Translations under genes and position numbers: made by a program
Notes under the pieces: model-generated
Told to the model about the DNA's origin: nothing
Databases searched by the model: none
The model's input: the letters and a program-made list of their open reading frames with translations, nothing else
From: Eutrigla gurnardus
Lineage: Eukaryota; Chordata; Actinopteri; Perciformes; Triglidae
Assembly: GCA_963514095.1 (NCBI GenBank)
Contig: OY741268.1
Coordinates: 28,997,064-29,061,063 of the forward strand
DNA: 64,000 bases
Direction of reading: 5' to 3'
Shown: positions 47,253-58,881 of the stretch, one piece after another
How positions within the stretch are numbered: the first letter of the stretch is position 1
Layout: every line of letters starts with the position of its first letter

Positions 47253-50012
47253 TCAGTTCTGGGGGGTGGAGTAGAACGTGTGGTGCTGGTGGCTCTGGTC
47301 CGGAGGTTTGCTGGCGAACAGGAGAGGAGCGGTTTCTGATCCGTACCAGCTGAAACAGGAAGTAGGAGCATATATACGTCACAAAAATCACTTTTTCATC
47401 TGATCTAGATTCATTAAAATCATGAGACGCCCCCTAAAGCATCCCCTGCTTTCTGGTCTTGTGGACTCTAAATGGACCTGTCAATCAGCAGATAAGCCCC
47501 GCCCCCTAAAGCATCCCCTGCTTTCTGGTCTGGTGGACTCTAAATGGACCATAATGTACTAAATGAACATCATGCTGGATTTAAGAAGACTTGAAACTAG
47601 AGATTGAGACCATAAACTCATGTTTACAATGTTTACTGAGATAATACATCAAGAGAGAAGTAGGACCATTTTCTCATAGACTTCTATACAACCAGAGAGG
47701 AGTCGCCCCCTGGTGGCCAGCAGAGAGAAGTAGGACCATTTTCTCATAGACTTCTATACAACCAGAGAGGAGTCGCCCCCTGGTGGCCAGCAGAGAGAAG
47801 TAGGACCATTTTCTCATAGACTTCTATACAACCAGAGAGGAGTCGCCCCCTGGTGGCCAGCAGAGAGAAGTAGGACCATTTTCTCATAGACTTCTATACA
47901 ACCAGAGAGGAGTCGCCCCCTGGTGGCCAGCAGAGAGAAGTAGGACCATTTTCTCATAGACTTCTATACAAGCAGAGAGGAGTCGCCCCCTGGTGGCCAG
48001 CAGAGAGAAGTAGGACCATTTTCTCATAGACTTCTATACAACCAGAGAGGAGTCGCCCCCTGGTGGCCAGCAGAGAGAATGCAACCACCAACTTCCATCA
48101 AGTCATGGAATATCTGTGTGTTGTACTGACTAACTGGACGGCACCTTAAGTGTGTATTTGTACTGCGAGCCCACGGGATGGGCGCGTCCTCGTCGCTGCC
48201 CTGAGGGTCATCAAAGAAATACGGACGAGGTAGGACTCTGCTGCTAATGGCCGCGCTGCTCGTCTGAGAAAACCAGAAAGAAAGTAAACAAATGTGAAAA
48301 CGACTTCCACAGTTTCATGTTTCATTTCTCACTTTCTTCACTCAGTTGACGTTTCTGTCTGACGTACCTCTTGAGCAGGCCGGCGGACTCTGAAGATGAG
48401 GATGAGCAGACTGGTGGGGAGCAGCTCCCATATGAAGAGGATGGCGCCGAAGGCCAGGTAGCCCCGGTCACCCAGCTCGCTACGCAGGTCGGCCTAAAAA
48501 ACACACACACACACACATTTTTACATCAACTCTATCATGACGATGTGAAAAGCCACCAACACTAGAAGAGTCGGATGCTCACCTGGTCGGAGACGTTGTA
48601 CCAGTCGAAGTTGAACGACTCCACCCGGTGGCTCTGGGACAGAATGAGCACCGCCAGGTTGTAGCAGGCTCGACTAGCAAACAGCAAGATCACTGCTGCT
48701 CCCAGAGTTGCAGTCCGGCACACCGTGGTCCCCTGATCGGGTCGGAAAGAAAGAAGAAAGACAGCGTTGGCCTGGAGCTCCATCAGAGGAGGCTTCGTGT
48801 TTAAAGGGGCATTTACGTGAATTAAGTAAATAATCAAAGTAGATGCAGCAAAATGGGTTAGCCTCACTTTTAGCCCCTGGTTTTGGATCCTACAATTCCC
48901 ATAATGCAACTCATCTTTTCCTGGAAAATGTCCCATGGTGGTCCACCAGAGGGGGGCGGGACTTAGCCTCTGTTAGACCCTCCCTGACTGGTAAACACCC
49001 ACAATTCCAGTTTGTGAGATTATCTCAGCAAAGTCTCTCCGAGCGCCATGCTGAGATAAACCCGATGATGTCATAGTGATGTCAACGCGACGCTCACCTT
49101 GCTGAGCAGGTAGGGGCTGGTGGAGCGAGAGTGTTTGGCCAGCAGCAACAGCAAGGCGGCCAGCAGCACCGCGTCCAGGATGAAGAGCGAGTCGTTGACC
49201 AGAACCCGGACCAGGACCAGACTCCAGGTCCGCTCCCCGGGCCCGCCGCCGGCCCCTCTGCCCCCGAGAACCGCGCAGGCGGCGTTGACGCAGAGGAAGA
49301 CGGCGCTCAATGCACCATACGCGCACCTCGCCATCCACCTGACGGAGACACGGAAGTTCAAGTCGTGGGCCGAGTCTCAATCAACATAATCTGGGTTTCT
49401 TTATGTGTAACTTACACTCCTCTGTCAACGTCGGAGCTGTACGTCTCTCTCACTTTGAGCAACACCTGTGAAACACGAGAGAAGCAGCAGAGTGAAAACA
49501 CAAACATCTGATGGTGAGAATGACACTGAAAGCAGTCTCTCTAAAGCTCCACACGGTTTTATTTAACAGCTGGTGACCCTGAAGGGAAAACCCCGTCCCG
49601 TTCTGTCCCGTCTCACCTGAGTGAAATACAGGTTGATGAGGCTGAGCGTGAAGAACTGCAGGCAGACGGGGAAGCAGTAGAGCAGCCAGTAGACCGCCAC
49701 GGGCAGGTGGTTGGCCTCCAGGGCGTTACAGAAGTAGAAGGAGAACAGCGTGGTGCGGAGGGCCGCCCACAGCAGGCAGAGGAACAGGAAGACACTCTGG
49801 TAGCTCCATCGTTTGTGCCTGTAGAGGTGGAGGAGCCAGAGCTGGACGTAGACCACCAGGAAGAGTCCCGCGTACAGACCTGTGTAGAGGATGGTGAAGC
49901 CCAGCTGGACCGATGGGGCGACGGCCGGACGCAGGGGCACCGGGACGGGCCCGGCGGTGGTGGAGTTGGGAGGAGGAGGGGGAGGGGAGGAGGCTATGAC
50001 TGGAGCTTCCAT
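47253..50012 (-). CDS. gpr137: GPR137, seven-span lysosomal membrane protein
   Basis: The GPR137 family consists of orphan seven-span proteins of the lysosomal membrane, linked to Rag/mTORC1 localisation. Seven coding exons in transcript order: 50012-49617, 49465-49416, 49338-49098, 48732-48583, 48493-48368, 48263-48145, 47349-47253, giving 392 residues. Evidence: HKRWSYQSVFLFLCLLWAAL, RTTLFSFYF, YWLLYCFPVCLQFFTLSLIN, ILLFASRACYNL, FDWYNVSDQADL, LFIWELLPTSLLI and the C-terminal WYGSETAPLLF...FYSTPQN, all matching the family order. The last exon supports GPR137 itself over GPR137B or C. The N-terminal tail is proline-rich with an NST glycosylation site. The ATG at 50012 is the first in frame; a longer reading would need a GTG. 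The exon's 5' end is an acceptor at about 50097-50099, so a noncoding exon lies upstream. Confidence 0.93.
47429..47550. repeat. two-copy 72-bp direct repeat in gpr137 intron 6
   Basis: About 50 bases, from GCCCCCTAAAGCATCCCCTG to CTCTAAATGGACC, occur at 47429-47478 and again at 47501-47550 with almost no change. This lies just left of repeat family B and may belong to the same element. Confidence 0.85.
47653..48079 (-). repeat. six tandem copies of a 70-bp unit, each with a CTCF-like core
   Basis: Units begin at 47653, 47723, 47793, 47863, 47933 and 48003 and are nearly identical; one base differs in the fifth. Each holds, on the minus strand, TGGCCACCAGGGGGCGACT (plus-strand 47701-47719 and every 70 bases to 48051-48069), very close to the CTCF consensus. 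The flanks match single copies of repeat family B at 10.5 kb and 58.4 kb, so the array is an internal expansion of one dispersed element in the last intron of gpr137. Confidence 0.95.
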
Positions 50013-50020
50013 TGGAGCGA

Positions 50021-50035
50021 CTAACTGTCCATCAT
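50021..50035 (-). promoter_or_regulatory. upstream mini-ORF in the gpr137 leader
   Basis: ATGATGGACAGTTAG encodes MMDS and stops eight bases before the main ATG at 50012, in another frame. Such a close, very short uORF could lower or gate translation of gpr137. This is inferred from position only. Confidence 0.55.
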
Positions 50036-50943
50036 CACACAGAGAAACTGACACAAACGTCTCCTCTCAGCCACGACGGCGGTTCACGTGGGAGACCTGA
50101 GACAAAAAACCACGAGAAGGTCAGGAGGTCATGAGGCGAACACTGAGCCAGACAGGCGACGTGGAGGGAATGTGTTTACCTCAATGACATCAATATGTTT
50201 GGACAATGTGACCTTATCTATGTTTTGCATCACTGCATTTATCGATAAGACCGATACCACGTCATGTTTTTGATGATCAATTCTAGTCTCAACAGGAACC
50301 AGTTCCTCTCCTCTACATTTCATTAATCATTTAAGCTGACTGTGCAAATAAATCATATGTTGTGGTGCACTCGCTTCTCCTTCTCCACCGCTGTCGATGC
50401 GTCACGTAGACAGTAATTAACAGTCTCACTCACCTTACAATGATTGTAACCCTTTAACAAATAATTAAGCAGTCATAACGTGTTCATAGTTACTCATGTT
50501 TTCCCAAACTGGGCCGTGTCATGAAACTATATAAACCTTATATAGTCATGTATCCTAATACACCCTGAAATAACAAGTGGTCATTAAAAAAAACTAGCGA
50601 GATCACAAACTACAGATAATTATCAATAACAGGTTATTCAATATCTCAGATGAGGATGAGCTCTTACTTTATCGGTGATGATATGTTGTGGTTTATTTCT
50701 TTCTACAAATGTACTTATTGTAAATCACAAGTTTTTTTTTTCTTATTTCAAATTCAAGTAAGAAATCTTAACTTTAAAAACCATGAATGACGTCACAACC
50801 GTGTGAACTTTCCCCAGCTGAGACGACCTTAATGTTGATTCACAGACAGTGAATATTATTATTATATCATTATTAAGGCTTTCTCTCTCATTGTTTTCGA
50901 CGTTAACGCCTAAACTTTCCTTACATTAGTGGGACATTAGGCT

Positions 50944-50953
50944 GTCACGTGAC
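50944..50953. promoter_or_regulatory. CLEAR-type E-box palindrome between gpr137 and the phospholipase D gene
   Basis: GTCACGTGAC is an exact match to the CLEAR element, bound by TFEB/TFE3 and found in promoters of lysosomal genes. It lies between two divergent genes whose families are lysosomal. A second CACGTG is at 51286-51291 and a third at 50085-50090 in the gpr137 leader. USF or MYC-type factors could also use these sites. Confidence 0.6.
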
Positions 50954-51184
50954 GGGACATCTGAAGCGCAGTAACCGGCTTCCCTTTGCTCTTTGGAACA
51001 TAAACAACCAGGCTCGACAAACGGCTAAAGCTAGCGTTGAACTGAAACTAACTTTGGTAACGCGAATCAATAATCACATAATTTCTGTTTTCACTCTGTT
51101 ATTGTTTGGTTTTATCACAAATAAAATGAATTATATAAACAAGGCTGTCAGCGACCATTTAAGGAAAACAATACCTTTAAGTTA

Positions 51185-51360
51185 AAGTGAACGCCGAGCT
51201 CCCGGATAAACAGTACAGACGACGGCGGAGGGTAAATCCCTTATTTCCGGGTTGTGCGAGCCTCGCTCGTATTGGTCGCTGTGGGCACGTGGCGTGGCCT
51301 CACATTTACAGTGGGCGGAGCCTTCACTTTGAATCAAACCGCCAATCAGCGATGACAGGA
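51185..51360. promoter_or_regulatory. shared promoter region of gpr137 and the phospholipase D gene
   Basis: This GC-richer stretch holds an inverted CCAAT box (ATTGG, 51271-51275), a direct CCAAT box (51342-51346), an E-box CACGTG (51286-51291) and a GC-box-like GGGCGGAG (51313-51320). The two genes are divergent, with start codons 1.6 kb apart. The transcription starts are not resolved. Confidence 0.5.
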
Positions 51361-51613
51361 AATGGCGGTTTCTTCAATTTGTTGTTATTGTTGTCGTCTG
51401 AAGAAGAAGAAGAAGGACGTCGCCTTCAAATCGGATTATTTTTTTAAATTATGTTTATAGCTCACCGGGAGAGGATAATTTAACTACAGTAGCAGCTGAC
51501 CAATGCAAATATTTATTTTTTTATTTTTTAACCGTTAAGTCAGAGTGGACTTCACGTTCCGTCCGTTAATCTCGTTTTTTTGCGTTGTTAATAAAGTAGT
51601 CCCTCATCCAAAA

Positions 51614-54600
51614 ATGTCGATGGTACTCCGATCCAGAAGATCCGTCCACCCCACTGAGGCAAGTGAGGTGCCGGCGAGGCGGAGAAGGTCGACCCGCCTG
51701 AAGCTGAAAACAACATACGAGGTGGGTTATTTTTTTTTTCATTACACCGCTTTTCCGCCTCCTCTCTTCCTTCCTCCTCCTCCTCCGCCGCCGCTGCTAC
51801 TGGAAAACTTCACACAGTCGGCCACGTAGCGTGTTGCTAGCTGGTGGGGGTGAACGGCAGCGGCGATAGCAGGAGGCTAACCCGGGAGAAAGCGCTCCGA
51901 GGTGGGGAAGGATTATACAGATTTAAAACCCCTCCTTTTAGCACATTTGAGCGTATGTGCTGTTTAGCTTAGCTGGCTAGGAACCAGATAACGTTGGTGA
52001 GCGTGAACGCCTGCGCACAGCCGGAACTTATTACCGTTACCAAGCAAAGTTACTGCTTCATGGTGAGTTGTTTTTCTCTTCTTCATTCTGGCAGTTTATA
52101 TGTGAAGAAGATTACGTCTTTACTTTATTTATATACGTTATATACATATATATACAAAATATTTACAATAATTATATTAAAAATAATTACATTATATTAC
52201 AAGTGATGCTTCATGACAAGTGTGTCCGCCCTGGAAACTGAATAATTAAATGCGTGTGTCGTCCCATCAGGAGTCAGACGAGTCCGAGCCGGAGTCCGTC
52301 CAGAGCCAAGAGATGGAGACACGTGAACGTCTCCCTGCGGAGCTGGAGGAGGAGGAAACTGCGGAGCTGGAGGAGCTGGAGGAGGAGGAGGAGGATGCGG
52401 CGGCTCATGTAAAGGTAGTCTGTAATAATTCACCTCACAGAAAATGTATTGTATAATTTATTTATTTTAGTCGGCTACCCATAATGCCCTGGGTTATTAT
52501 TTACCAGCCACGTGGTGGGTGACGGGCAGCAGCATGTAATCCCGAATAGGAAATATTTGTTCAGGCTGTAGCGGAAGTCTCTTAATCCCTTTTAAAGTAG
52601 AGCAGGAAAGAGAGTCCTATATTTAGCCTAGTTAGTGGTTTTCATGGAAACTGCTCGACCAATGCTCTTTTTTTTTTTTTTTTTTTTAGTTATGAGGCCA
52701 ATATCAAACTTAATATTTGTAACAGGGCTAATATTATAATTGTATTTGTCATTATAACAATGTCACATTTGGTTTTTGTTTTCCATAATATCTTACAGTT
52801 GAATAATTACATTCATCACCAAAGCTAATAACATTAGCAATGGCTCTGCTTTGTTGACAGTGAGTGAGTCAGCATGCAGGCCTATTATACCAGCGCAGGT
52901 GCTACCAATAACATTAACGGTGCCTCGTTCACCCTGTAAGCCAAGGCTGGTCGGAGGAGACAGCATGCACAAAACCAGAGACCGGGGCAGCTCAGTGGGA
53001 TCCAGCATTCATTGTTCAGACCAGGGTTTTCCTACTTTGCCTGTGAAAACATCCGTGTCATCAGACAAGAAGACATGAAAACAAATACCAAATACAAACA
53101 TTGGAGGGGACAAAAGCAAGAGTCACGCTTGTTTGACAACGGAGCAGCTGCAGGAACATCACCAGTAGATTGGCCACGCCTCCATGATCCGTCCAGTTGA
53201 TCTATTACAGAACGCTGAAAGACGGTTGCCAGGAGATATCCCTGTATTATCAAAGAAGCCAAGCAATATTAATGTAAAGTTACAGAATGTTGTAGCCGTG
53301 GTAACACTAAAGTATTCATAAACAAATATGACAGCCTGTGGTGGCCATAATTTGAATAGGTGTGGCTGTTCTAACTACTGCCTCCTGAAGCCTCTCCAGG
53401 TAATGCACCGTGTTATCACACTGTTGTCAAACAGCATCGAGGCGAGGAACAAAACACTGCATTGAGTTTGTGAGTCTGCTGGCTTTAAAAACAAGTATTT
53501 CAGGTGTTCTGTGCAACTACGCCATCTTGAGACCATCCCATTTTTATATATAAGCTACAAACCAAGAAGCATGACTTTTTCTAACTACGAGCCTTCTTCC
53601 TCAGGACCTGAAGTATTGCAGCATCGTGCTGGACCGCCTGCAGTTTGACGAGAAGGCTGCGAGAAGGGAACTCGAGGACAAAGAAGACATGAACCGCAAA
53701 GGTGGGAAACCCGTCTCACGGATCCCCACTTTTCATAAACGTCCGACCAACGCAAGCCAGCCCTCGGAGCTGCCTTGCCCCAAAAAAGAGACCCCCGTCC
53801 AAGGAGCTCAGCCTCTCGGGAAAAGTGGAAGCGTGGAGGCCTCCAAGACCAAGCCGCCCGATGTCCGAGATACAGCCCTCCCGCTGCCGGTCCGCCCCCC
53901 TAAAGTCGGCCTCGACGCCCCCCCTCCGTCCTTCAGCGGCGCCGAACAGGCCACGGTGACAGCCCGTAGTCCTCTTGTTGCAGCACCCAAGAACTGGAGT
54001 TTGTCTGAGTCGGTGCAGTTCTCTGCTATGACTGCGAGCCCCAGGCCGGCCCTGAGACCAGAGCAAGGGGCGGAGCAGCATGTGCCAGAGCACGCCCGGG
54101 GCCAAACGCTTGAAATCGAAGCTGAGGATGTCCAGGATGCCCCCCTGTCTCACCTTCCAGGCGAGGGCGCCGTCAGCCAAAAGCCCCCCGGAGACATGGA
54201 TGAGAGGAGGAGCAGCATCAGCCCGTCGGCCTCTGGAGATACAGAGGAGCCAGAGTCTGCAAATCTCCTTCACACGACTGTGAGCCAAGAGGAGGCGATT
54301 ACCGACGAGCAGCCGCCGTGGGAGACGGAGCCGACGACCGTGCTTGAATACAAGGACAGTAGATCTTCATCAGACGTCGAGTGTGAAGATGAGTTTGCAG
54401 ATGAAAAGTCTGAGGGCCACGAGTCAGGGGAGGAGACGGAGTGCTGTGAACCACTCGTGAGCCGGTCCGAGGTCCCAGACGTTGCCGAGGAGAGGGCCGA
54501 CGTCGACGAGGGGAGCTCTCCTGTAGCACCGGAGAAGCCGGCTAAAGCTCCATCAGCCAAGTCGCCTAAGGTGAGCTATGTGGTTCCGCTTGTCTCGGTG

Positions 54601-57562
54601 GTCTCACACTGGAGTCACACACAGAGGAATGTCACCACACCCTGCAGTAACCGCTCTGGTATGCAACACAACCCTCAGCTGTTTCCCAGGCGCTCGTCAC
54701 ACGTGAGGTAAACCTGTGCTTGTCTTGCTCTGTAGAGTTCAGGATGCTCCAGTTTTGCCCTCTTCTGCTTCCTGCCCACCACCCTGCTGCTCCTCGGGGG
54801 GTTCGGCCAGCACGTCTGGCTCTACGGGCTTCCCTCGTCCGTGGCTCAGCTCACGGCTCAGCTGGAACTGCACTTGCTCGAGGGCTTCGGCTTCGAGCCC
54901 TGCAGCACCGACTGTCGGTAAGACGCGATCAACAAAAGTGTCTAGTTTAAGATTACGCCGGCTTCTGTTTGGTGTGTAAGTGGTTATTCCCTTACTGTTC
55001 AGGGTGCAGCTGGTGGAGAGCATCCCTGAGGGTCTCTACCCGTCCTCTCCCTCGTCCGGACGGAGCATCGCAGACAGCTGGCTACGTCTGCTGGACAAGG
55101 CCAACAGCTCGGTCCACATCGCTGCCTTCTACTTCACGCTGCGAGACGGCGAGGTCGGGGACGCCTCTGACTCTCAGGTGAGTTCAGTGGAACGCCCCCA
55201 TCTCACCATGCAGCAACCAGCAAACCTCTAAACCAGAGCCATGCAACGATGTCGTCCAGGGGCAACGTTTTCAATACAGTATCATAGATTCATGTATTAA
55301 TTGCAGCTGCTTGGAGCCTCATCTGTCTGTTCCATAATGTTCTATATCTACGATCCGTGGAAGTATGGAAACCACGTAGAAAAGCCTCGTCTCACACTGC
55401 ATTGTTATCAGTATTGCATTTTTCTTTTTTTACACCTCTTTTGCAGGGAAGAAGGATCTTTGAGCAACTTAAACAGCTCAAATCCAAAGGGGTGACTCTC
55501 CAGATTGCCGTCAACAGCCCCCAGACCTCAACCAAAGACACGGCAGAGCTGGCTGCAGCAGGTTCGTCGTGTTTAAACACACACAGTCTCGGTTGCATCA
55601 ACAAGGATTTGTTTTATCTAAGATTAATCGGAGTTTGGCAAAATTTAAAATGAGTAAATCCAGATTTAAAATGAGGCAACACTCTGCTACAATTAACACC
55701 TGATATCTAGTTACTCCAAGTTTAAACCAGAATTAAATGTAATCAATATGGAGATAGTTAGCCTAATGTTACTCATTTTTGCCTGAATTAATGGATCGAT
55801 GAGAGAAAATCAGCAGCGGCATCATAAACTCAGCTGGGTCGAGTCGTAACTTTCTTCAAGGAACTGGGTTATTTTGGCTCAATCCATCTCAAAAAGCAGC
55901 CATATTTAAAGTCATGACTGCACTTTTCTTTCAGGTGCAGAAGTCCGAGAAGTTGACCTCGAGGCGGTAACCGGCGGCATCGTCCACACCAAGCTCTGGG
56001 TGGTGGATCAGAAGCACTTCTACGTGGGCAGCGCTAACATGGACTGGCGCTCTCTGACGCAGGTAAAACGTCAGAGTGCCTGCCTATCATGAATGTGTGA
56101 GAAACGAGTCATATTCATACTGTAGAATTTTATTAATGGATACATTGAGTCAAATAATCTGTCAACACCAGGTGAAGGAGGTCGGCCTGTCGGTGGAGGA
56201 CTGCGGCTGCCTGGCTCAGGACGCCTTCCGGCTCTTTGGGGTCTACTGGAGTCTCGGCGGTGACAACGGCGGCTCCCTGCCGCTCTACTGGCCCGCTCGC
56301 CTCTCTGCCCTGTCCAGCTCCCAGAATCCCCTGCAGCTGAAGTTCAACGGCGTGCCGGCTCAAGTCTACCTGTCGGTGAGTTCAGAGCTCCGCGAGAAGC
56401 TTCCTGTTAATGAAGCTTTCTCTTTTTTTGTACCGTCCAAGTTGACGGAGATACAAACTCATTAAGTTTGAGGATTTAGTCAAAGATTGATTCTCACCTC
56501 CCGTGTCGTGTCCGTTTCCTGCAGAGCTCCCCGCCACAGATCTCAGCCCGCGGCCGCTCGGACGACCTCGCCACCATCCTCTCCGTCATCCACGACGCCC
56601 GGAAGTTCGTGTACATCTCCGTCATGGACTATCTTCCTCTGTCTGAGTTCACCAAGCCGCTCAGGTGACGAGCCCCTCCTCGTCAGACACAAACCCTCCC
56701 AAAATGATGTGTTATTATTAGATTAGTCCCGTGATGCGTTGGTCTCCCTCCGTCAGGTTCTGGCCGGACATCGACTCGGCCCTGCGCGCCGCGGCGTGCA
56801 CCAGGGGCGTGCACGTGAGACTCCTGGTCAGCTGCTGGAAGCACTCGCCCGCCGCCATGTTCCCCTTCCTGCAGTCCCTGCTGGTTCTCAGCAGGCCTCA
56901 GCTGAAGTGTCACGTTGACGTGGTGCGTTTTTTTGTGGAGATTCGAATCTTCGTGCTCGGCACTCCGTGAGCGTCACAGAACGGTGACTCATCCTGTTGT
57001 TCTGTTTTCTGCGTAGAAAGTGTTCGCGGTGCCTTCGACGGCGGAGCAGATGAAGATTCCCTTTGCTCGGGTCAATCACGCCAAGTACATGGTCACCGAC
57101 AGAGTGGTCTACATAGGTGAGCTGCTACCTGTACTGTGTTTTTAGAACTCATCTGAACCTTTTAATGAAGTAAAAAAGATCCACAGTGACAGGCGATCTA
57201 TCGATTGATCCATCCAAGATAGATCTATAGGGATATCGGTATATTTTAAGAAAGATGAATAGATGTATAACTAATGCTTCTGTCACTAAGTACTGTACTT
57301 TAGAGGTGACCTCGGCCCCATCTTCCCCTCATGCATGTTTTTCTGTTTCGGGGCTGCAGGGACGTCCAACTGGTCGGAGAACTACTTCACCCGGACCGCC
57401 GGAGTGGGCTTGGTGGTGAACCAGACCGGCTCCACGGTCGGAACGGGCCAAGAGACGCTGCAGAGCCAAGCGGAGGAGCTGTTCCTCAGAGACTGGAGCT
57501 CCGAGTACGCCAGCGAGCTCTCCGTGGGCGACGAGGACGTCTGCCCTCGCCAGCCACGCTGA
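51614..57562 (+). CDS. PLD3/PLD4-type phospholipase D with long N-terminal extension (possibly fish pld7)
   Basis: PLD3 and PLD4 are type II membrane proteins of ER and lysosome that act as 5' exonucleases. Twelve coding exons: 51614-51721, 52271-52414, 53605-54570, 54736-54917, 55003-55177, 55447-55561, 55935-56062, 56172-56375, 56525-56664, 56757-56922, 57017-57116, 57360-57562; about 876 residues (human PLD3 490). Residues 1-406 are a predicted cytosolic tail: RRRRSTRLK-type basic start, Glu-rich run (about 55-80), SRIP (122-125) and a Pro/Ser/Glu-rich region. One membrane span lies near 411-430 (CSFALFCFLPTTLLLLGGFG). The luminal part has VESIPEGLYP, HKD1 HTKLWVVDQKHFYVGSAN (His581, Lys583, Asp588) and HKD2 HAKYMVTD then YIGTSNWSENYF (His797, Lys799, Asp804). 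Both HKD motifs are intact. The long exon 3 is joined to exon 4 in phase 0. I recall a fish gene named pld7 in this family but am not sure of the match. Confidence 0.85.
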
Positions 57563-57576
57563 GGCGCCGCTTCCTC

Positions 57577-57582
57577 AATAAA
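57577..57582 (+). terminator. proximal poly(A) signal of the phospholipase D gene
   Basis: AATAAA begins only 15 bases after the stop codon, which would give a 3' UTR of about 30-50 bases. A second AATAAA at 58234-58239 would give one of about 690 bases. Confidence 0.5.
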
Positions 57583-58233
57583 GCTAATCGCATACGAGAC
57601 GCGCGCTAGATCTCGTCCGCTGCTGCCGCCCGAACTTTACCCGACTTATGCAGAATCCGCTTGCTGTACCGTGCGAATGAGCAATCTTTATTCTATTTGC
57701 TGTTTCCTGGCTGGCTGCCTGGTGTTTTGTATATATTTTGTTTTGAAAAAACTGTTATTTTTTTACGCTCTGTTGTCGTCCTGAAGACATCGGTTAAGAC
57801 AAAGGGAACTCGCTTTGTACAATTTATTTTATGCCTGGAGCATTCTGTATATTTTCCCTACGCACACACACACACACACACCATGGCCGTGTTAAGAAGC
57901 TATCAGCTGTTCATGTTTGTGTGTGCTGATGAAACCATGTGTCGCTCCAGAATCCTTGTAAATAACACGCGCTCCATTCATTGCTGAAGGCTGGCTCATA
58001 AAGAAACCCAGTTTGAATGTGAACCGCTGCAGACGGAAAATAACTGGCTCAGGTTTAAAGCCAGCATGCTGTGTTCTTCCGTCCAAGCATTCAAACTCTC
58101 TTCTGGTGTCTCTGTTTAACGGTGTTGATAATTAGTGAACATGTTTGCTGCGTCGCTTCATCTCCATCCTGTTTGTGTCGTTGGTGGATCTGCTTCCTGA
58201 GTAACGGAGCGCTTCACTCCATGTTTCAGTATC

Positions 58234-58239
58234 AATAAA
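58234..58239 (+). terminator. distal poly(A) signal of the phospholipase D gene
   Basis: AATAAA followed by TGGTTGGTG, a GT-rich context that fits a downstream element. The convergent smim19 signal is about 280 bases further on. Confidence 0.5.
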
Positions 58240-58349
58240 ACTGGTTGGTGAACGTTGAGAGCTTCATGAATCCGATGAAAGCAGGTTTATTTCAGCCTTG
58301 GTGTGGGTTCACTAATTAATTTGCTATGTAGAGACATCGTGGAGTAAGA

Positions 58350-58490
58350 GAATGAAGTCACTCCCTCTGAATAGTGAAGCCGAACTGTCATTCTCTCTGC
58401 TGACCATCGGGGGGCGACTTCTCTCCGATTGTATAGAAGTCTCTGATTAACAGACCCAATGTTTAGTGAGATAATACATCCAAAGTATTG
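58350..58490 (+). repeat. dispersed repeat family B, copy 3
   Basis: ATTCTCTCTGCTGACCATCG, TTGTATAGAAGTCT and the GTTTAGTGAGATAATACATC end match the other copies. Its CTCF-like core (58401-58419, TGACCATCGGGGGGCGACT) has two changes. Confidence 0.7.
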
Positions 58491-58513
58491 ACTGACTGCT
58501 TTAGATTTGTGTC

Positions 58514-58519
58514 TTTATT
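58514..58519 (-). terminator. candidate poly(A) signal of smim19
   Basis: TTTATT on the plus strand reads AATAAA on the smim19 strand, about 365 bases after its stop. Confidence 0.5.
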
Positions 58520-58881
58520 TCACATTTTACTACCCAGCTGATAAAACATTTAATTACATTACACATTATTCAACAAAGTAAAAAAAGAAAAAACATGGAA
58601 ATCTACGTTAAGTTTGAAGGATCTTGATCCGTGTGCAAAAAAAACCCCTCTTCATGCCGGGTTTTTCTTTTAATCTCATATCTGCAGTTTATTATTCCTG
58701 TATCCACGTTAAGAGTCTCTGCCACCACGCTGCTTCTCCATCCATCCAGCTGAAGACGCTTCTCATTCGGGGAAGGATGGCGGTCGTGCTTTCAGCTCCA
58801 ACTCTGATCATCAAATCCATTTGCCATCCACGTGACGGGGAGCGTTTGCTCCGACAGACAGGGGCGACTTCCTTCCTGCTT

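Noticed and set aside
47653..48079. CRISPR-like regular array
   Set aside because: The 70-bp units are identical throughout, with no variable spacers, and match a dispersed repeat of this genome. It is a tandem repeat.
48562..48936. 124-codon minus-strand ORF as a separate gene
   Set aside because: Its middle is gpr137 exon 4; the extensions on both sides are intron read-through past a good acceptor and donor.
53716..54288. 190-codon ORF on the minus strand
   Set aside because: It is antisense to the long exon 3 of the phospholipase D gene, whose plus-strand frame is longer and joins its neighbours in phase.
54570..54711. Extension of phospholipase D exon 3 to the TAA near 54711
   Set aside because: The frame continues past the donor at 54571, but splicing there joins in phase to the membrane-span exon and the conserved luminal domain, so the read-through is unlikely to be the main product.
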